A DNA stretch of 48,561 nt from Actinobacillus sp. GTDB lineage: Bacteria > Pseudomonadota > Gammaproteobacteria > Enterobacterales > Pasteurellaceae. The position numbers and the translations under genes are program-made. Positions 1 to 7,216 of the stretch are shown here, piece by piece. The notes under the pieces are model-generated. The model saw only the letters and a list, made by a program, of their open reading frames with translations, did not search any database and was not told the origin of the DNA. Within the stretch, counting starts at the first letter, position 1; every line of letters begins with the position of its first letter. The stretch lies in assembly GCA_020026155.1 (NCBI GenBank), contig JAHHQX010000015.1, positions 1 to 48,561 on the forward strand. The letters are read 5' to 3'.

Positions 1-330
1 GCTTGGCTTGCTGAGCTTGCAGCTTGACCAGCAGACGTTGCAGATTTAGTAGCGTCTTTGTCAGCTTTTTTCACATCTGCATCAGCTTTCGTTGCAGACC
101 CCGCTGCTTGGGTTGCTGAGCTTGCAGCTTGACCGGCAGAGGTTGCGGATTTAGTGGCGTCTTGATCAGCTTTTTTCACGTCTGCATCTGCTTTGGTTGC
201 AGACCCCGCTGCTTGGCTTGCCGAGCTTGCAGCTTGACCAGCAGACGTTGCGGATTTAGTAGCGTCTTTGTCAGCTTTTTTCACATCTGCGTCTGCTTTG
301 GTTGCAGAACCAGCCGCTTTACTTGCCGAG
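1..330 (-). repeat. 105-bp tandem repeats encoding the adhesin stalk
   Basis: The segment starting GCAGACGTTGC at 31 recurs at 136 and 241 with few changes, a period of 105 bp (35 codons). The repeats continue past the left edge, and a more divergent copy lies at about 331-435. Each unit is exactly five heptads, with Ala or a small residue at two fixed positions of every heptad, so gain or loss of a unit keeps both the reading frame and the coiled-coil register. Confidence 0.9.
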
Positions 331-2123
331 CTTGCAGCTTGACCAGCATCTTGACCTGCCTGAGTTGCATCGCTATTAGCTTGGGTTGCAGAGCCTGCAG
401 CGTTTTGTGCAGATTGAGCAGCACGTCTAGCTGCTTGTTCTGCATCATTATCGCTTGTACTTGAGCTTGGCGCTACTTGCTGAGATTGTTGAGCATCTTT
501 AATGGCTTTTTCTATTTCTTGTTTAACTTGATCAGCGGAGATACTGCTACCGCCATTACCCTGACCATTTTTAAGAGAGGCAATAGCATCGTAGATGGTA
601 TTTTTTCCTGTTCCACCGATATTATCGAATGTGATCGTGCCGTCACGGGTAATTGTGGCATTATTTCCTAATACTTGTCTTAGGCTGTGCGCGATAGAAT
701 CTAACACTTTATCTGTGCGATAAAGTTGTGAACCATTGACTGCATCTGTTGAATTTTCATTAATTTGTCCAGCAGCAACTTGGTTGATTTGACGACCACC
801 TACAGAAATAACGCCGCTAATTTGGCTTGCATGTGTACTTTGCTGATTATTAGTATCCCAGTTAGCCCAATTCCCGAAGGTTAGGGTATTACCATCATAA
901 ATTTGCGCCGCCTGACCTTGAGTTGTTGTAACATTGTTACCAAAGGCGATACTATTTTCAATATTTGAAACTGTATTCATACCAAAGGCAATACCGTTAT
1001 TTTCACCAACAATAGCACGGCTACCAATAGCAATAGCATTATTCGCGATTTCAGGCCGAGTATACTGATTCATTATAGTTTTGGCAGATTGTCCGATTGC
1101 TAAAGAGTTATTATAGGCCGTTGCATTTGAACCGATAGCCAGTGCACCACCACGAGCTGCGCTTCGGTTTCCTACCGCAATGGAGCCATTATCAGTAGTG
1201 TTATTTGATTGCTCGGGATCCTGTAGGCTTATTGAACCTGCTGCGGTTGCTACACTACCAATCGCGGTTGCATTATTATAATCTGATGCAGCTAGTGAGG
1301 CCGTACCAATGGCAACAGAACCTTCCTGATTGGTAATAGAGTTTTTTAATTGATGAAAGTATTTCTGATTGTGCCAGTTTCGATCAATCCATTGACCTTG
1401 GTTATTTATACCAACTGGATTATACGCAGCAGACATAGAAGCCGTACCAATAGCAATATCGTTACTACCACCGATAATTATATGATCCCCAATTGCTTGT
1501 GCGTTTTCTACTGGTGTTTGTACGGGGTACTGTGGTTGATTGGTAAATTGACCGCTTTGTACTAGAATATCGGAGCCAATAGCTTGGATATTATTACCTC
1601 CAATATATGAATTATTCCCAATAGATTGAATATTATTTCCTAGGGGGCGAGTTTCATTATCATCATCTATATATTGTCCATCAAGGGTTAATCCATTACC
1701 GATTAATTGGCTATTTTCGGTAGAGCGAATACGCATACCAGTACCGATAATTTCTAAATTTGAAGAATCGGCATCTTGTGGTAGATATAAATCTGATCCA
1801 AGAATGGTATTAGTAGGGTAACTTATTAATGTTGGCATTATGAAATGTACTACATTAGAAGTTACATCTTGTTCTGCAAAATTTTTAAATATTGATAATT
1901 TTTTTGTTTCATTTAAATGTTTAACAATATTTTTTCCACTATTTTGGTGATGATAAGATGGAGTTGTTGCCAAACTATATGTCGGTATTAATAATACGCC
2001 TGAACTAGCTAGAAGAGCTCGTTTAATTTGACGCCCGGCCTTAGTTGTCGATTTTGCGAGTTCCGAGACTACAACAAGTTTCTGACTCACACGATCAAAA
2101 ATAACTTTAAAAATTCGGTTCAT
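1..2123 (-). CDS. Trimeric autotransporter adhesin (YadA/Hia-like), 5' part, truncated by window edge
   Basis: One uninterrupted minus-strand reading frame runs from ATG at 2123 off the left edge (about 707 codons visible). Residues 1-52 are an extended signal peptide: MNRIFKVIFD, then VVVSELAKS, a basic stretch and a hydrophobic core ending near TYSLA, as in the ESPR class of type V secreted proteins. Residues about 130-400 hold YadA-head repeats (NDIAIG, SVAIG, GSIAVG, NSLAIG, NAIAIG, NSIAFG). A neck motif follows near 430-470 (VGGRQINQVAAG, then TDAVNGSQL). From about residue 550 there is an Ala-rich coiled-coil stalk with 35-residue repeats. The C-terminal beta-barrel anchor lies outside the window. 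Family role: trimeric surface adhesin for host or matrix binding; the ligand cannot be told from sequence. A purine-rich AGGG lies about 10 nt before the ATG. Family assignment is firm; no specific name is claimed. Confidence 0.95.
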   Translation of the reverse strand, partial: MNRIFKVIFDRVSQKLVVVSELAKSTTKAGRQIKRALLASSGVLLIPTYSLATTPSYHHQNSGKNIVKHLNETKKLSIFKNFAEQDVTSNVVHFIMPTLISYPTNTILGSDLYLPQDADSSNLEIIGTGMRIRSTENSQLIGNGLTLDGQYIDDDNETRPLGNNIQSIGNNSYIGGNNIQAIGSDILVQSGQFTNQPQYPVQTPVENAQAIGDHIIIGGSNDIAIGTASMSAAYNPVGINNQGQWIDRNWHNQKYFHQLKNSITNQEGSVAIGTASLAASDYNNATAIGSVATAAGSISLQDPEQSNNTTDNGSIAVGNRSAARGGALAIGSNATAYNNSLAIGQSAKTIMNQYTRPEIANNAIAIGSRAIVGENNGIAFGMNTVSNIENSIAFGNNVTTTQGQAAQIYDGNTLTFGNWANWDTNNQQSTHASQISGVISVGGRQINQVAAGQINENSTDAVNGSQLYRTDKVLDSIAHSLRQVLGNNATITRDGTITFDNIGGTGKNTIYDAIASLKNGQGNGGSSISADQVKQEIEKAIKDAQQSQQVAPSSSTSDNDAEQAARRAAQSAQNAAGSATQANSDATQAGQDAGQAASSASKAAGSATKADADVKKADKDATKSATSAGQAASSASQAAGSATKADADVKKADQDATKSATSAGQAASSATQAAGSATKADADVKKADKDATKSATSAGQAASSASQ

Positions 2124-2147
2124 TTATATTTTCCCTGATTTAAATAT

Positions 2148-2182
2148 AAAAAAAAAAGAAGTGAAACTTAATTCACTTCTTT
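2148..2182 (-). terminator. Hairpin plus T tract inside the adhesin 5' leader
   Basis: On the minus strand an 11-bp stem (AAAGAAGTGAA / TTCACTTCTTT, loop of 6) runs straight into a T-rich tract; the plus strand has ten A at 2148-2157. This is the shape of a weak, GC-poor intrinsic terminator. It sits only about 24 nt before the adhesin ATG, downstream of any promoter in the gap, so it could act as an attenuator. Function is inferred. Confidence 0.6.
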
Positions 2183-2328
2183 GAAAACTGTTCATAATAA
2201 ATACGGTTACAGAGAGTAAGTAATCTTTTATAGGTTTTAAATACTTCTTGATAGTTATGTAAAAATAAATACAATGTTAAATTTATGTTAAATTATTGTT
2301 ATAAAAAGAAAAAAATAGAATGTTATGA

Positions 2329-2357
2329 AAAGAGGTGAATAAGTAAATCACCTCTTT
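2329..2357 (-). terminator. Stem-loop downstream of ygfZ
   Basis: A 10-bp stem (AAAGAGGTGA / TCACCTCTTT on the minus strand) follows the ygfZ stop by about 25 nt. The T tract after it is short, so termination may be partial. Its arms resemble those of the hairpin at 2155-2182. Confidence 0.55.
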
Positions 2358-2382
2358 AGAGGTATGACAAAAAGATTGTTTT

Positions 2383-3186
2383 TTAAACTAATAGGTTGTT
2401 ATTTATTCTAAAAAGTTGGTTATTATCTATTTCATTACTCAGAATAACTTCTAACCATAGGGTATTTTGATAGCAAGCATGGTTTAAAATCGTGCCTGTT
2501 TTACGCCAGTTTTCACCAAGTAACGTTTCGATTTCGCTACCGTTGGTGCAGTCAGTCTTGTCCGTATGAAAGACGTACATTGCGCGTTTATTAATACCGC
2601 GATATTTGGCACGTGCAATGATTTCTTGTCCAATATAGCAACCTTTCGTGAAGCAAATAGCGTTTTCAATATCCTGTAAATTCATCGCTTGGGGAATAAA
2701 TTCGTTTTGTGTTTCAGGGCTAAGTAATGGGATACCGGCTTGCATATCGGCAATTTTCCAAAGTGTGGCATCGGCGAAATGGTGATCGGTTTGCGCATTT
2801 TCACATACGATAATTTCACGCCCATCTGCTAAATTAAAGCAAAAATTTTGTGGAAAATCGGGGCGTGGTATATCGTTTTCAGGTTGCCAACCTAGGATTT
2901 GCCAGTTTAACGTTTCAAACGTTACTTTAGAAAAGATCGCATATTTATTGAGATCTTTAAGACTGCTTTCTAATAATTCGTTGTGAATAAGGGCATAGAA
3001 AGTTTGTTCATCTTGGCGATAAAGGCGAAAAATTGTTTGTACTTTGCCTTTAGCATCACAATGGGCAGTCAGCGTTTGTGTGTTGGCTTTAAGATTTACC
3101 ACATCGCAAGTAAGCTGACCTTGTAAAAATTTTTCGCTATCTACGCCACTGATGCGAACTAAGGTTATCGGGAGTTGAAAGAGCAT
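2383..3186 (-). CDS. ygfZ: tRNA-modifying/Fe-S maintenance protein YgfZ
   Basis: The 267-residue protein belongs to the YgfZ/GcvT-like folate-binding family, which supports maturation or repair of some Fe-S enzymes and affects tRNA modification by MiaB in E. coli. The family signature KGCYIGQE, with its conserved cysteine, is at about residues 181-188. The N terminus (ITLVRISGVDSEKFLQGQL) is typical. It is shorter than the E. coli protein (326 aa), mainly at the C-terminal side. The start lies 9 nt after the yicC stop on the same strand, with an AAGGAG-type ribosome site, so the two are probably co-transcribed. The ORF is intact and the assignment is firm. Confidence 0.93.
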   Translation of the reverse strand: MLFQLPITLVRISGVDSEKFLQGQLTCDVVNLKANTQTLTAHCDAKGKVQTIFRLYRQDEQTFYALIHNELLESSLKDLNKYAIFSKVTFETLNWQILGWQPENDIPRPDFPQNFCFNLADGREIIVCENAQTDHHFADATLWKIADMQAGIPLLSPETQNEFIPQAMNLQDIENAICFTKGCYIGQEIIARAKYRGINKRAMYVFHTDKTDCTNGSEIETLLGENWRKTGTILNHACYQNTLWLEVILSNEIDNNQLFRINNNLLV

Positions 3187-3195
3187 AAGGACTCC

Positions 3196-4059
3196 TTATT
3201 CGAGGTTTTGAATTTGTTCACGCATTTGTTCAATTAACACTTTTAATTCAACTGCACTTGCAGTGACATCCGCATTAATTGATTTTGAAGCGAGAGTATT
3301 TGATTCACGATTAAGCTCTTGCATCATGAAGTCAAGTTTACGACCCACTGCACCGCCTTGACGTAAGATACGTTGTGTTTCTTTAACATGCAGTTGAAGA
3401 CGATCTAATTCTTCGGCAACATCTAGGCGTTGAGCAAGAATAACCATTTCTTGTTCAAAGCGTTGTGGATCCGCTTCAAGTTGTGCGTCCGCAAAGCGTT
3501 GTTGCAAACGTTCACGTTGCCATTGTAAAACTTCAGGCATTTGTGCACGGACTTTATCTGCCTCTTGTGAGATGGCTTGGAGACGTTCGTCAATAAGTGT
3601 ATGGAGTTTTTCTCCTTCACGTCCGCGCATTGCGATAAATTCTTTGAGAAGCTCGTCAAAACCTGCAAGCAAGTCTTGGCTGATTTGATCTAAATCTTGT
3701 TCTTGAGCTTCGACAACGCCTGGATAGCGTAAAATATCCATTAGGTTAATTTCACCGCCCCCCACTTGCTCTTTAAGCCATTGTAATGATTGAATGACTT
3801 GTCCAGCAAATTCTTGGTTGATGTTAAGTCCCGCATCTTTAGATGGCACCATATCAATACGGAGTGAACATTCTACTTTTCCGCGTGTTAATGCATGGCG
3901 TAAGGTTTCACGCAATGTATTTTCTAGTCCACGAAAAGCCTCGGGTAAGCGGAAGAAAGTTTCGAGATAACGTTGGTTGACACTACGCATTTCCCAAATC
4001 GCGCAGCCCCAGTCTTTTTTAATTTCCACACGGGAAAAAGCAGTCATACTGTATAGCAT
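3196..4059 (-). CDS. yicC: YicC family endoribonuclease
   Basis: The 287-residue protein has the full length of the YicC family. It begins MLYSMTAFSRVE, as family members do, and has the conserved RSVNQRYLE segment near residue 25-33 and the C-terminal GRKLDFMMQELNRE motif near 240-253. The central part is strongly charged and probably helical. E. coli YicC is an endoribonuclease acting on some small RNAs in the cytoplasm; that activity is transferred here by homology only. It is first in a yicC-ygfZ pair and divergent from rph (116-nt gap), the classic yicC/rph arrangement. Confidence 0.92.
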   Translation of the reverse strand: MLYSMTAFSRVEIKKDWGCAIWEMRSVNQRYLETFFRLPEAFRGLENTLRETLRHALTRGKVECSLRIDMVPSKDAGLNINQEFAGQVIQSLQWLKEQVGGGEINLMDILRYPGVVEAQEQDLDQISQDLLAGFDELLKEFIAMRGREGEKLHTLIDERLQAISQEADKVRAQMPEVLQWQRERLQQRFADAQLEADPQRFEQEMVILAQRLDVAEELDRLQLHVKETQRILRQGGAVGRKLDFMMQELNRESNTLASKSINADVTASAVELKVLIEQMREQIQNLE

Positions 4060-4175
4060 GGTGAATCCTTTTATTTATTAAAAATATCGTTAGTTATTGT
4101 ACTGTTAAATTTCTATTCTGTCAGTTTGCGTGTTAATATGTCGCAATTTTTTGAAATTAGAATCGAGGAATAACT

Positions 4176-4904
4176 ATGCAAAGCCAACGTCCAAACGCGC
4201 GTCCATTTGATAAGATGCGTGATATTAAAATTACACGCCATTATACCAAACATGCGGAAGGTTCCGTATTGGTAGAATTTGGTGATACGAAAGTGCTTTG
4301 TACAGCGAGTATTGAGGAAAGTGTTCCGCGCTTTTTGAAAGGGCAAGGTAAAGGTTGGGTAACGGCTGAATATGGTATGCTTCCACGTTCAACCCATAGC
4401 CGTATGCAACGTGAAGCGGCGAAAGGTAAACAAGGCGGTCGTACCATGGAAATCCAACGTTTAATTGCTCGTTCATTACGGGCAATGGTAGATTTAGAAG
4501 CGTTAGGTGAAAATACGATTACACTAGATTGCGATGTTATCCAAGCAGATGGTGGTACACGTACTGCGTCTATCACTGGGGCAGCCGTTGCATTATGTGA
4601 TGCGATCGCTTATTTATTAGCGGAAGGGAAAATTAAAACAAATCCGATTAAAAATCTTGTGGCAGCAGTATCCGTAGGAATTGTCAATGGAGAGGCCGTA
4701 TGCGATTTAGAATATATTGAAGATAGCAATGCGGAAACGGATATGAATGTAGTGATGTGTGAGGACGGTCGTATGATCGAAGTCCAAGGTACTGCAGAAG
4801 GAGAGCCGTTTAGCCATGAAGAATTATTAACTTTATTAAGTTTGGCTAAACAGGGATGTGAGCAAATTTTTGCAGCGCAACGTGAAGCGTTAGCCGCAAA
4901 TTAA
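4176..4904 (+). CDS. rph: Ribonuclease PH
   Basis: The 242-residue protein is a full-length RNase PH, the phosphorolytic 3'-5' exoribonuclease that trims tRNA 3' ends. Family marks are RPNARPFDKMRDI at the N terminus, the GWVTAEYGMLPRSTHSR block (about 60-77), the phosphate-binding GRTMEIQRLI..RSLR region (about 88-101) and the CDVIQADGGTRTASITGA motif (about 118-134). No frameshift is present, unlike the well-known defect in some E. coli K-12 strains. The start at 4176 follows GAGGA at good spacing. It is divergent from yicC and ends 6 nt before a dispersed palindromic element that probably acts as its terminator. Confidence 0.95.
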   Translation: MQSQRPNARPFDKMRDIKITRHYTKHAEGSVLVEFGDTKVLCTASIEESVPRFLKGQGKGWVTAEYGMLPRSTHSRMQREAAKGKQGGRTMEIQRLIARSLRAMVDLEALGENTITLDCDVIQADGGTRTASITGAAVALCDAIAYLLAEGKIKTNPIKNLVAAVSVGIVNGEAVCDLEYIEDSNAETDMNVVMCEDGRMIEVQGTAEGEPFSHEELLTLLSLAKQGCEQIFAAQREALAAN

Positions 4905-4910
4905 TTGAAC

Positions 4911-4959
4911 TCACGCCACATAAATCGCATAAATTTTTATGATTTTAGTGGCGTGATTT
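4911..4959. repeat. Dispersed palindromic element, copy 1 (rph/djlA gap)
   Basis: Outer arms TCACGCCAC (4911-4919) and GTGGCGTGA (4948-4956) pair perfectly and flank an A/T core, CATAAATTTTTATG. The right end is GGCGTGATTT, the shared motif of this family. It probably terminates rph transcription. Confidence 0.75.
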
Positions 4960-4970
4960 GAGGAGCAAAT

Positions 4971-5849
4971 ATGTTTATTGGAAAAATTGTTGGGGCAATC
5001 ATCGGATTAAAGTTTGGTGGTTTTTTTGGAATGATTGCGGGGATTTTCGTAGGACACTTAGCCGATAAGAAAATTTATGAATTAGGCAGTGTGCGCTCTA
5101 GCATTTTTAAACGTAAATTAACTCGCCAATCGCTTTTTATGCAAACAACCTTTGCGGTACTTGGTCATTTAAGTAAAGCAAAAGGTCGTGTGACGGATGA
5201 AGATATTGCCCTTGCGAATAATCTGATGGCACAAATGAATTTGGATCAGGCGGGGGTAAAATTAGCGCAAGATGCATTCACCCGTGGTAAAGATGCGAAT
5301 TTCCCATTACGCCAAGCGATTCAAGAATTTCGTGAAGGTTGTGGACAACGTAATGATTTATTGCGTATGTTCTTAACAGTACAGGTAAAAGCGGCCTTTG
5401 CTGATGATGTTTTAGATCCACGCGAGCAGGAAATCTTATATATCATTGCTGAAGAATTGGGCGTGTCACGTTTCCAATTCGATCAAATGATTGCAATGGA
5501 ATTAGCTGCACGTCAATTCCGCGGGTTCTATCAGCATGCGGGGGCGGGTGGCTTCTATCAACAGCAAGATACCGATGGTTTCCATGATTACAGTCAGCAA
5601 CAGCAGTATCACCAATACCAACGCAGTAGTGGACCAACATTGGCGGATGCATATCAAGTGTTAGGTGTGTCTGAAAGTGATGATCAACAAACGGTAAAAC
5701 GTGCTTATCGCCGATTAATGAGTGAAAATCACCCAGATAAATTGATTTCTAAAGGGTTGCCAAAAGAAATGTTAGAAATGGCAAAAGAGAAAACCCAACA
5801 AATCCAAGCCGCTTACGATTTAATTCGTAAAGCGAAAGGGTGGCGTTAA
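4971..5849 (+). CDS. djlA: Membrane-anchored co-chaperone DjlA
   Basis: The 292-residue protein has the full DjlA layout. A Gly-rich N-terminal membrane segment (about 4-28, with GGFFGMIAGIFVGH) is followed by a TerB-like helical domain (about 55-185), a Gln/Tyr-rich linker (about 190-222, with QQQQYHQYQ) and a C-terminal J domain (about 225-292) carrying the HPD motif in ENHPDKL. Family role: type III Hsp40 in the inner membrane that stimulates DnaK and influences envelope stress responses. AGGAG lies just before the ATG. It is downstream of rph but separated by a terminator-like palindrome. The ORF is intact. Confidence 0.95.
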   Translation: MFIGKIVGAIIGLKFGGFFGMIAGIFVGHLADKKIYELGSVRSSIFKRKLTRQSLFMQTTFAVLGHLSKAKGRVTDEDIALANNLMAQMNLDQAGVKLAQDAFTRGKDANFPLRQAIQEFREGCGQRNDLLRMFLTVQVKAAFADDVLDPREQEILYIIAEELGVSRFQFDQMIAMELAARQFRGFYQHAGAGGFYQQQDTDGFHDYSQQQQYHQYQRSSGPTLADAYQVLGVSESDDQQTVKRAYRRLMSENHPDKLISKGLPKEMLEMAKEKTQQIQAAYDLIRKAKGWR

Positions 5850-5864
5850 GCGATAATGTTGTAG

Positions 5865-5893
5865 AAAACCGCTTTGCAAAGAGCGGTTTTTTT
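5865..5893 (+). terminator. Intrinsic terminator after djlA
   Basis: AAAACCGCT pairs with AGCGGTTTT, followed by a T run, 16 nt after the djlA stop and just before dusC. Confidence 0.85.
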
Positions 5894-5909
5894 ATTTTAA
5901 GGATAAAAA

Positions 5910-6848
5910 ATGCGTGTCATTTTAGCGCCAATGCAAGGCGTGTTAGATTATTTTATGCGGGATTTATTAACCCGAGTGAATCATTATGATTTGTGCGTAA
6001 CGGAGTTTGTCCGAGTAGTAGATAGTTTATTACCCGAGAAAACTTATTATCGAATTTGTCCAGAATTATATGAGAATGGGTTGACGCAAGCCGGGACACC
6101 TGTGCGTGTGCAGATCCTTGGGCAACATCCGCAATGGTTAGCTGAAAATGCAATGCGTGCCATTGCGTTAGGATCGCATGGCGTGGATTTAAACTGCGGT
6201 TGTCCTTCTAAAACCGTGAATGGAAGTCAAGGTGGCGCAAGTCTGTTAAAAGACCCCGAATTAATCTATCGTGCGACTCAGGCGATCCGCCAAGCCGTAC
6301 CCGCGGAGCATACGGTAAGTGTGAAAGTACGTTTGGGTTGGGATAATCCTGATCATGCGTTTGAAATTGCTGATGCGTGCCAGCAAGGTGGCGCAACAGA
6401 AATTGCCATTCACGGGCGTACTAAGATGGATGGATATAAAGCAGAACGTATTAATTGGGCAAGAATTGGTGAGGTGCGTGAAAAATTACGTATTCCCGTT
6501 GTTGCCAATGGTGAAATTTTTACTTACCAAGATGGTCAACGTTGTCTGCAAATTACGGGTTGCCAAGATTTGATGGTAGCACGTGGGGCATTGAATGTGC
6601 CGAATTTAAGCGATGTTCTTAAACAAAATGCAGATAAATTAGATTGGGAAAGTGGTGTAATGCCGATGATTCGCGCTTATTCACAAGTAGAGAATCAATT
6701 CGATAGCGGTTTTTATCATATCGCTCGCATTAAGCAATGGTTGCAATATTTGAAAAAAGATTATCCTGAAGCAATCGATCTTTTTGAAAAGATTAAAACC
6801 TGCCATTGCGCCGATGAATTAAGAATCTTGTTGCAGTCTGCAAATTAA
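5910..6848 (+). CDS. dusC: tRNA-dihydrouridine(16) synthase
   Basis: The 312-residue protein is a flavin-dependent dihydrouridine synthase that reduces U16 in the tRNA D loop. It opens with VILAPMQGVLDYFMRDLLT, the DusC form of the APM motif (DusA and DusB differ here). It has the catalytic cysteine in NCGCPSKTVNGSQGG (about 92-106), KVRLGWD (about 140), the HGRTKMDGYKA block (about 168) and NGEIF plus MVARGAL in the FMN phosphate region (about 200-228). Length matches DusC. A short AAGGA ribosome site precedes the ATG, immediately after the djlA terminator. Confidence 0.93.
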   Translation: MRVILAPMQGVLDYFMRDLLTRVNHYDLCVTEFVRVVDSLLPEKTYYRICPELYENGLTQAGTPVRVQILGQHPQWLAENAMRAIALGSHGVDLNCGCPSKTVNGSQGGASLLKDPELIYRATQAIRQAVPAEHTVSVKVRLGWDNPDHAFEIADACQQGGATEIAIHGRTKMDGYKAERINWARIGEVREKLRIPVVANGEIFTYQDGQRCLQITGCQDLMVARGALNVPNLSDVLKQNADKLDWESGVMPMIRAYSQVENQFDSGFYHIARIKQWLQYLKKDYPEAIDLFEKIKTCHCADELRILLQSAN

Positions 6849-6901
6849 GCGTTAAATTAATGACAATATAAATCGTATTTTTTAGAAAATGGGCAAAGTT
6901 T

Positions 6902-7159
6902 ATGGCTGAAAATAATCAAAATAATGGCGGATTTATTTTACTGAAGATGTTTTTAATCTGCTGGGGGTTCGCATTTGTCTTGATGTATTTTGCTAATGCA
7001 ATCCTTATTGGAATTAATGCAAATGTTGCACAAATGATGAAACAATTAGCTTCTTTATTTGTGCCTTGTATCGAATATTCTTTTATTGCATCGCTCCTCT
7101 TGGTACTTTTCTATGGTAGAAAATACCAACGATTTTTACAGAATAGAAAGAAACCTTAA
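6902..7159 (+). CDS. Small two-helix membrane protein, unknown function
   Basis: The 85-residue protein has a hydrophilic Asn-rich N terminus (MAENNQNNGG), a first hydrophobic helix at about 11-36, a short polar stretch, a second helix at about 50-69 and a basic C terminus (GRKYQRFLQNRKKP). This predicts two membrane passes. I do not recognise the family. It lies 53 nt after dusC with no terminator between them and is closed by a bidirectional terminator before the convergent purB, so it is probably read with dusC. The ribosome site is weak (GGGCAAAG). Coding status is supported by length, position and sensible composition. Confidence 0.65.
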   Translation: MAENNQNNGGFILLKMFLICWGFAFVLMYFANAILIGINANVAQMMKQLASLFVPCIEYSFIASLLLVLFYGRKYQRFLQNRKKP

Positions 7160-7174
7160 TAATTTAAAGTAAAC

Positions 7175-7204
7175 AAAAAAGGACGAGAATATTCGTCCTT
7201 TTTC
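7175..7204. terminator. Bidirectional terminator between the small membrane gene and purB
   Basis: AAAAAAGGACGA pairs with TCGTCCTTTTT. A and T tracts on both sides let it work in both directions between the convergent genes. Confidence 0.85.
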
Positions 7205-7216
7205 TTTAAGTTATGA

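Noticed and set aside
1..330. CRISPR array from 105-bp spaced repeats
   Set aside because: The whole unit repeats with no unique spacers, and it is in frame inside a coding region.
129..1565. Plus-strand open frames opposite the adhesin gene, some Cys-rich
   Set aside because: They are antisense shadows of the Ala/Ser-rich repeats and head repeats of the minus-strand adhesin; no ribosome sites and no sensible protein.
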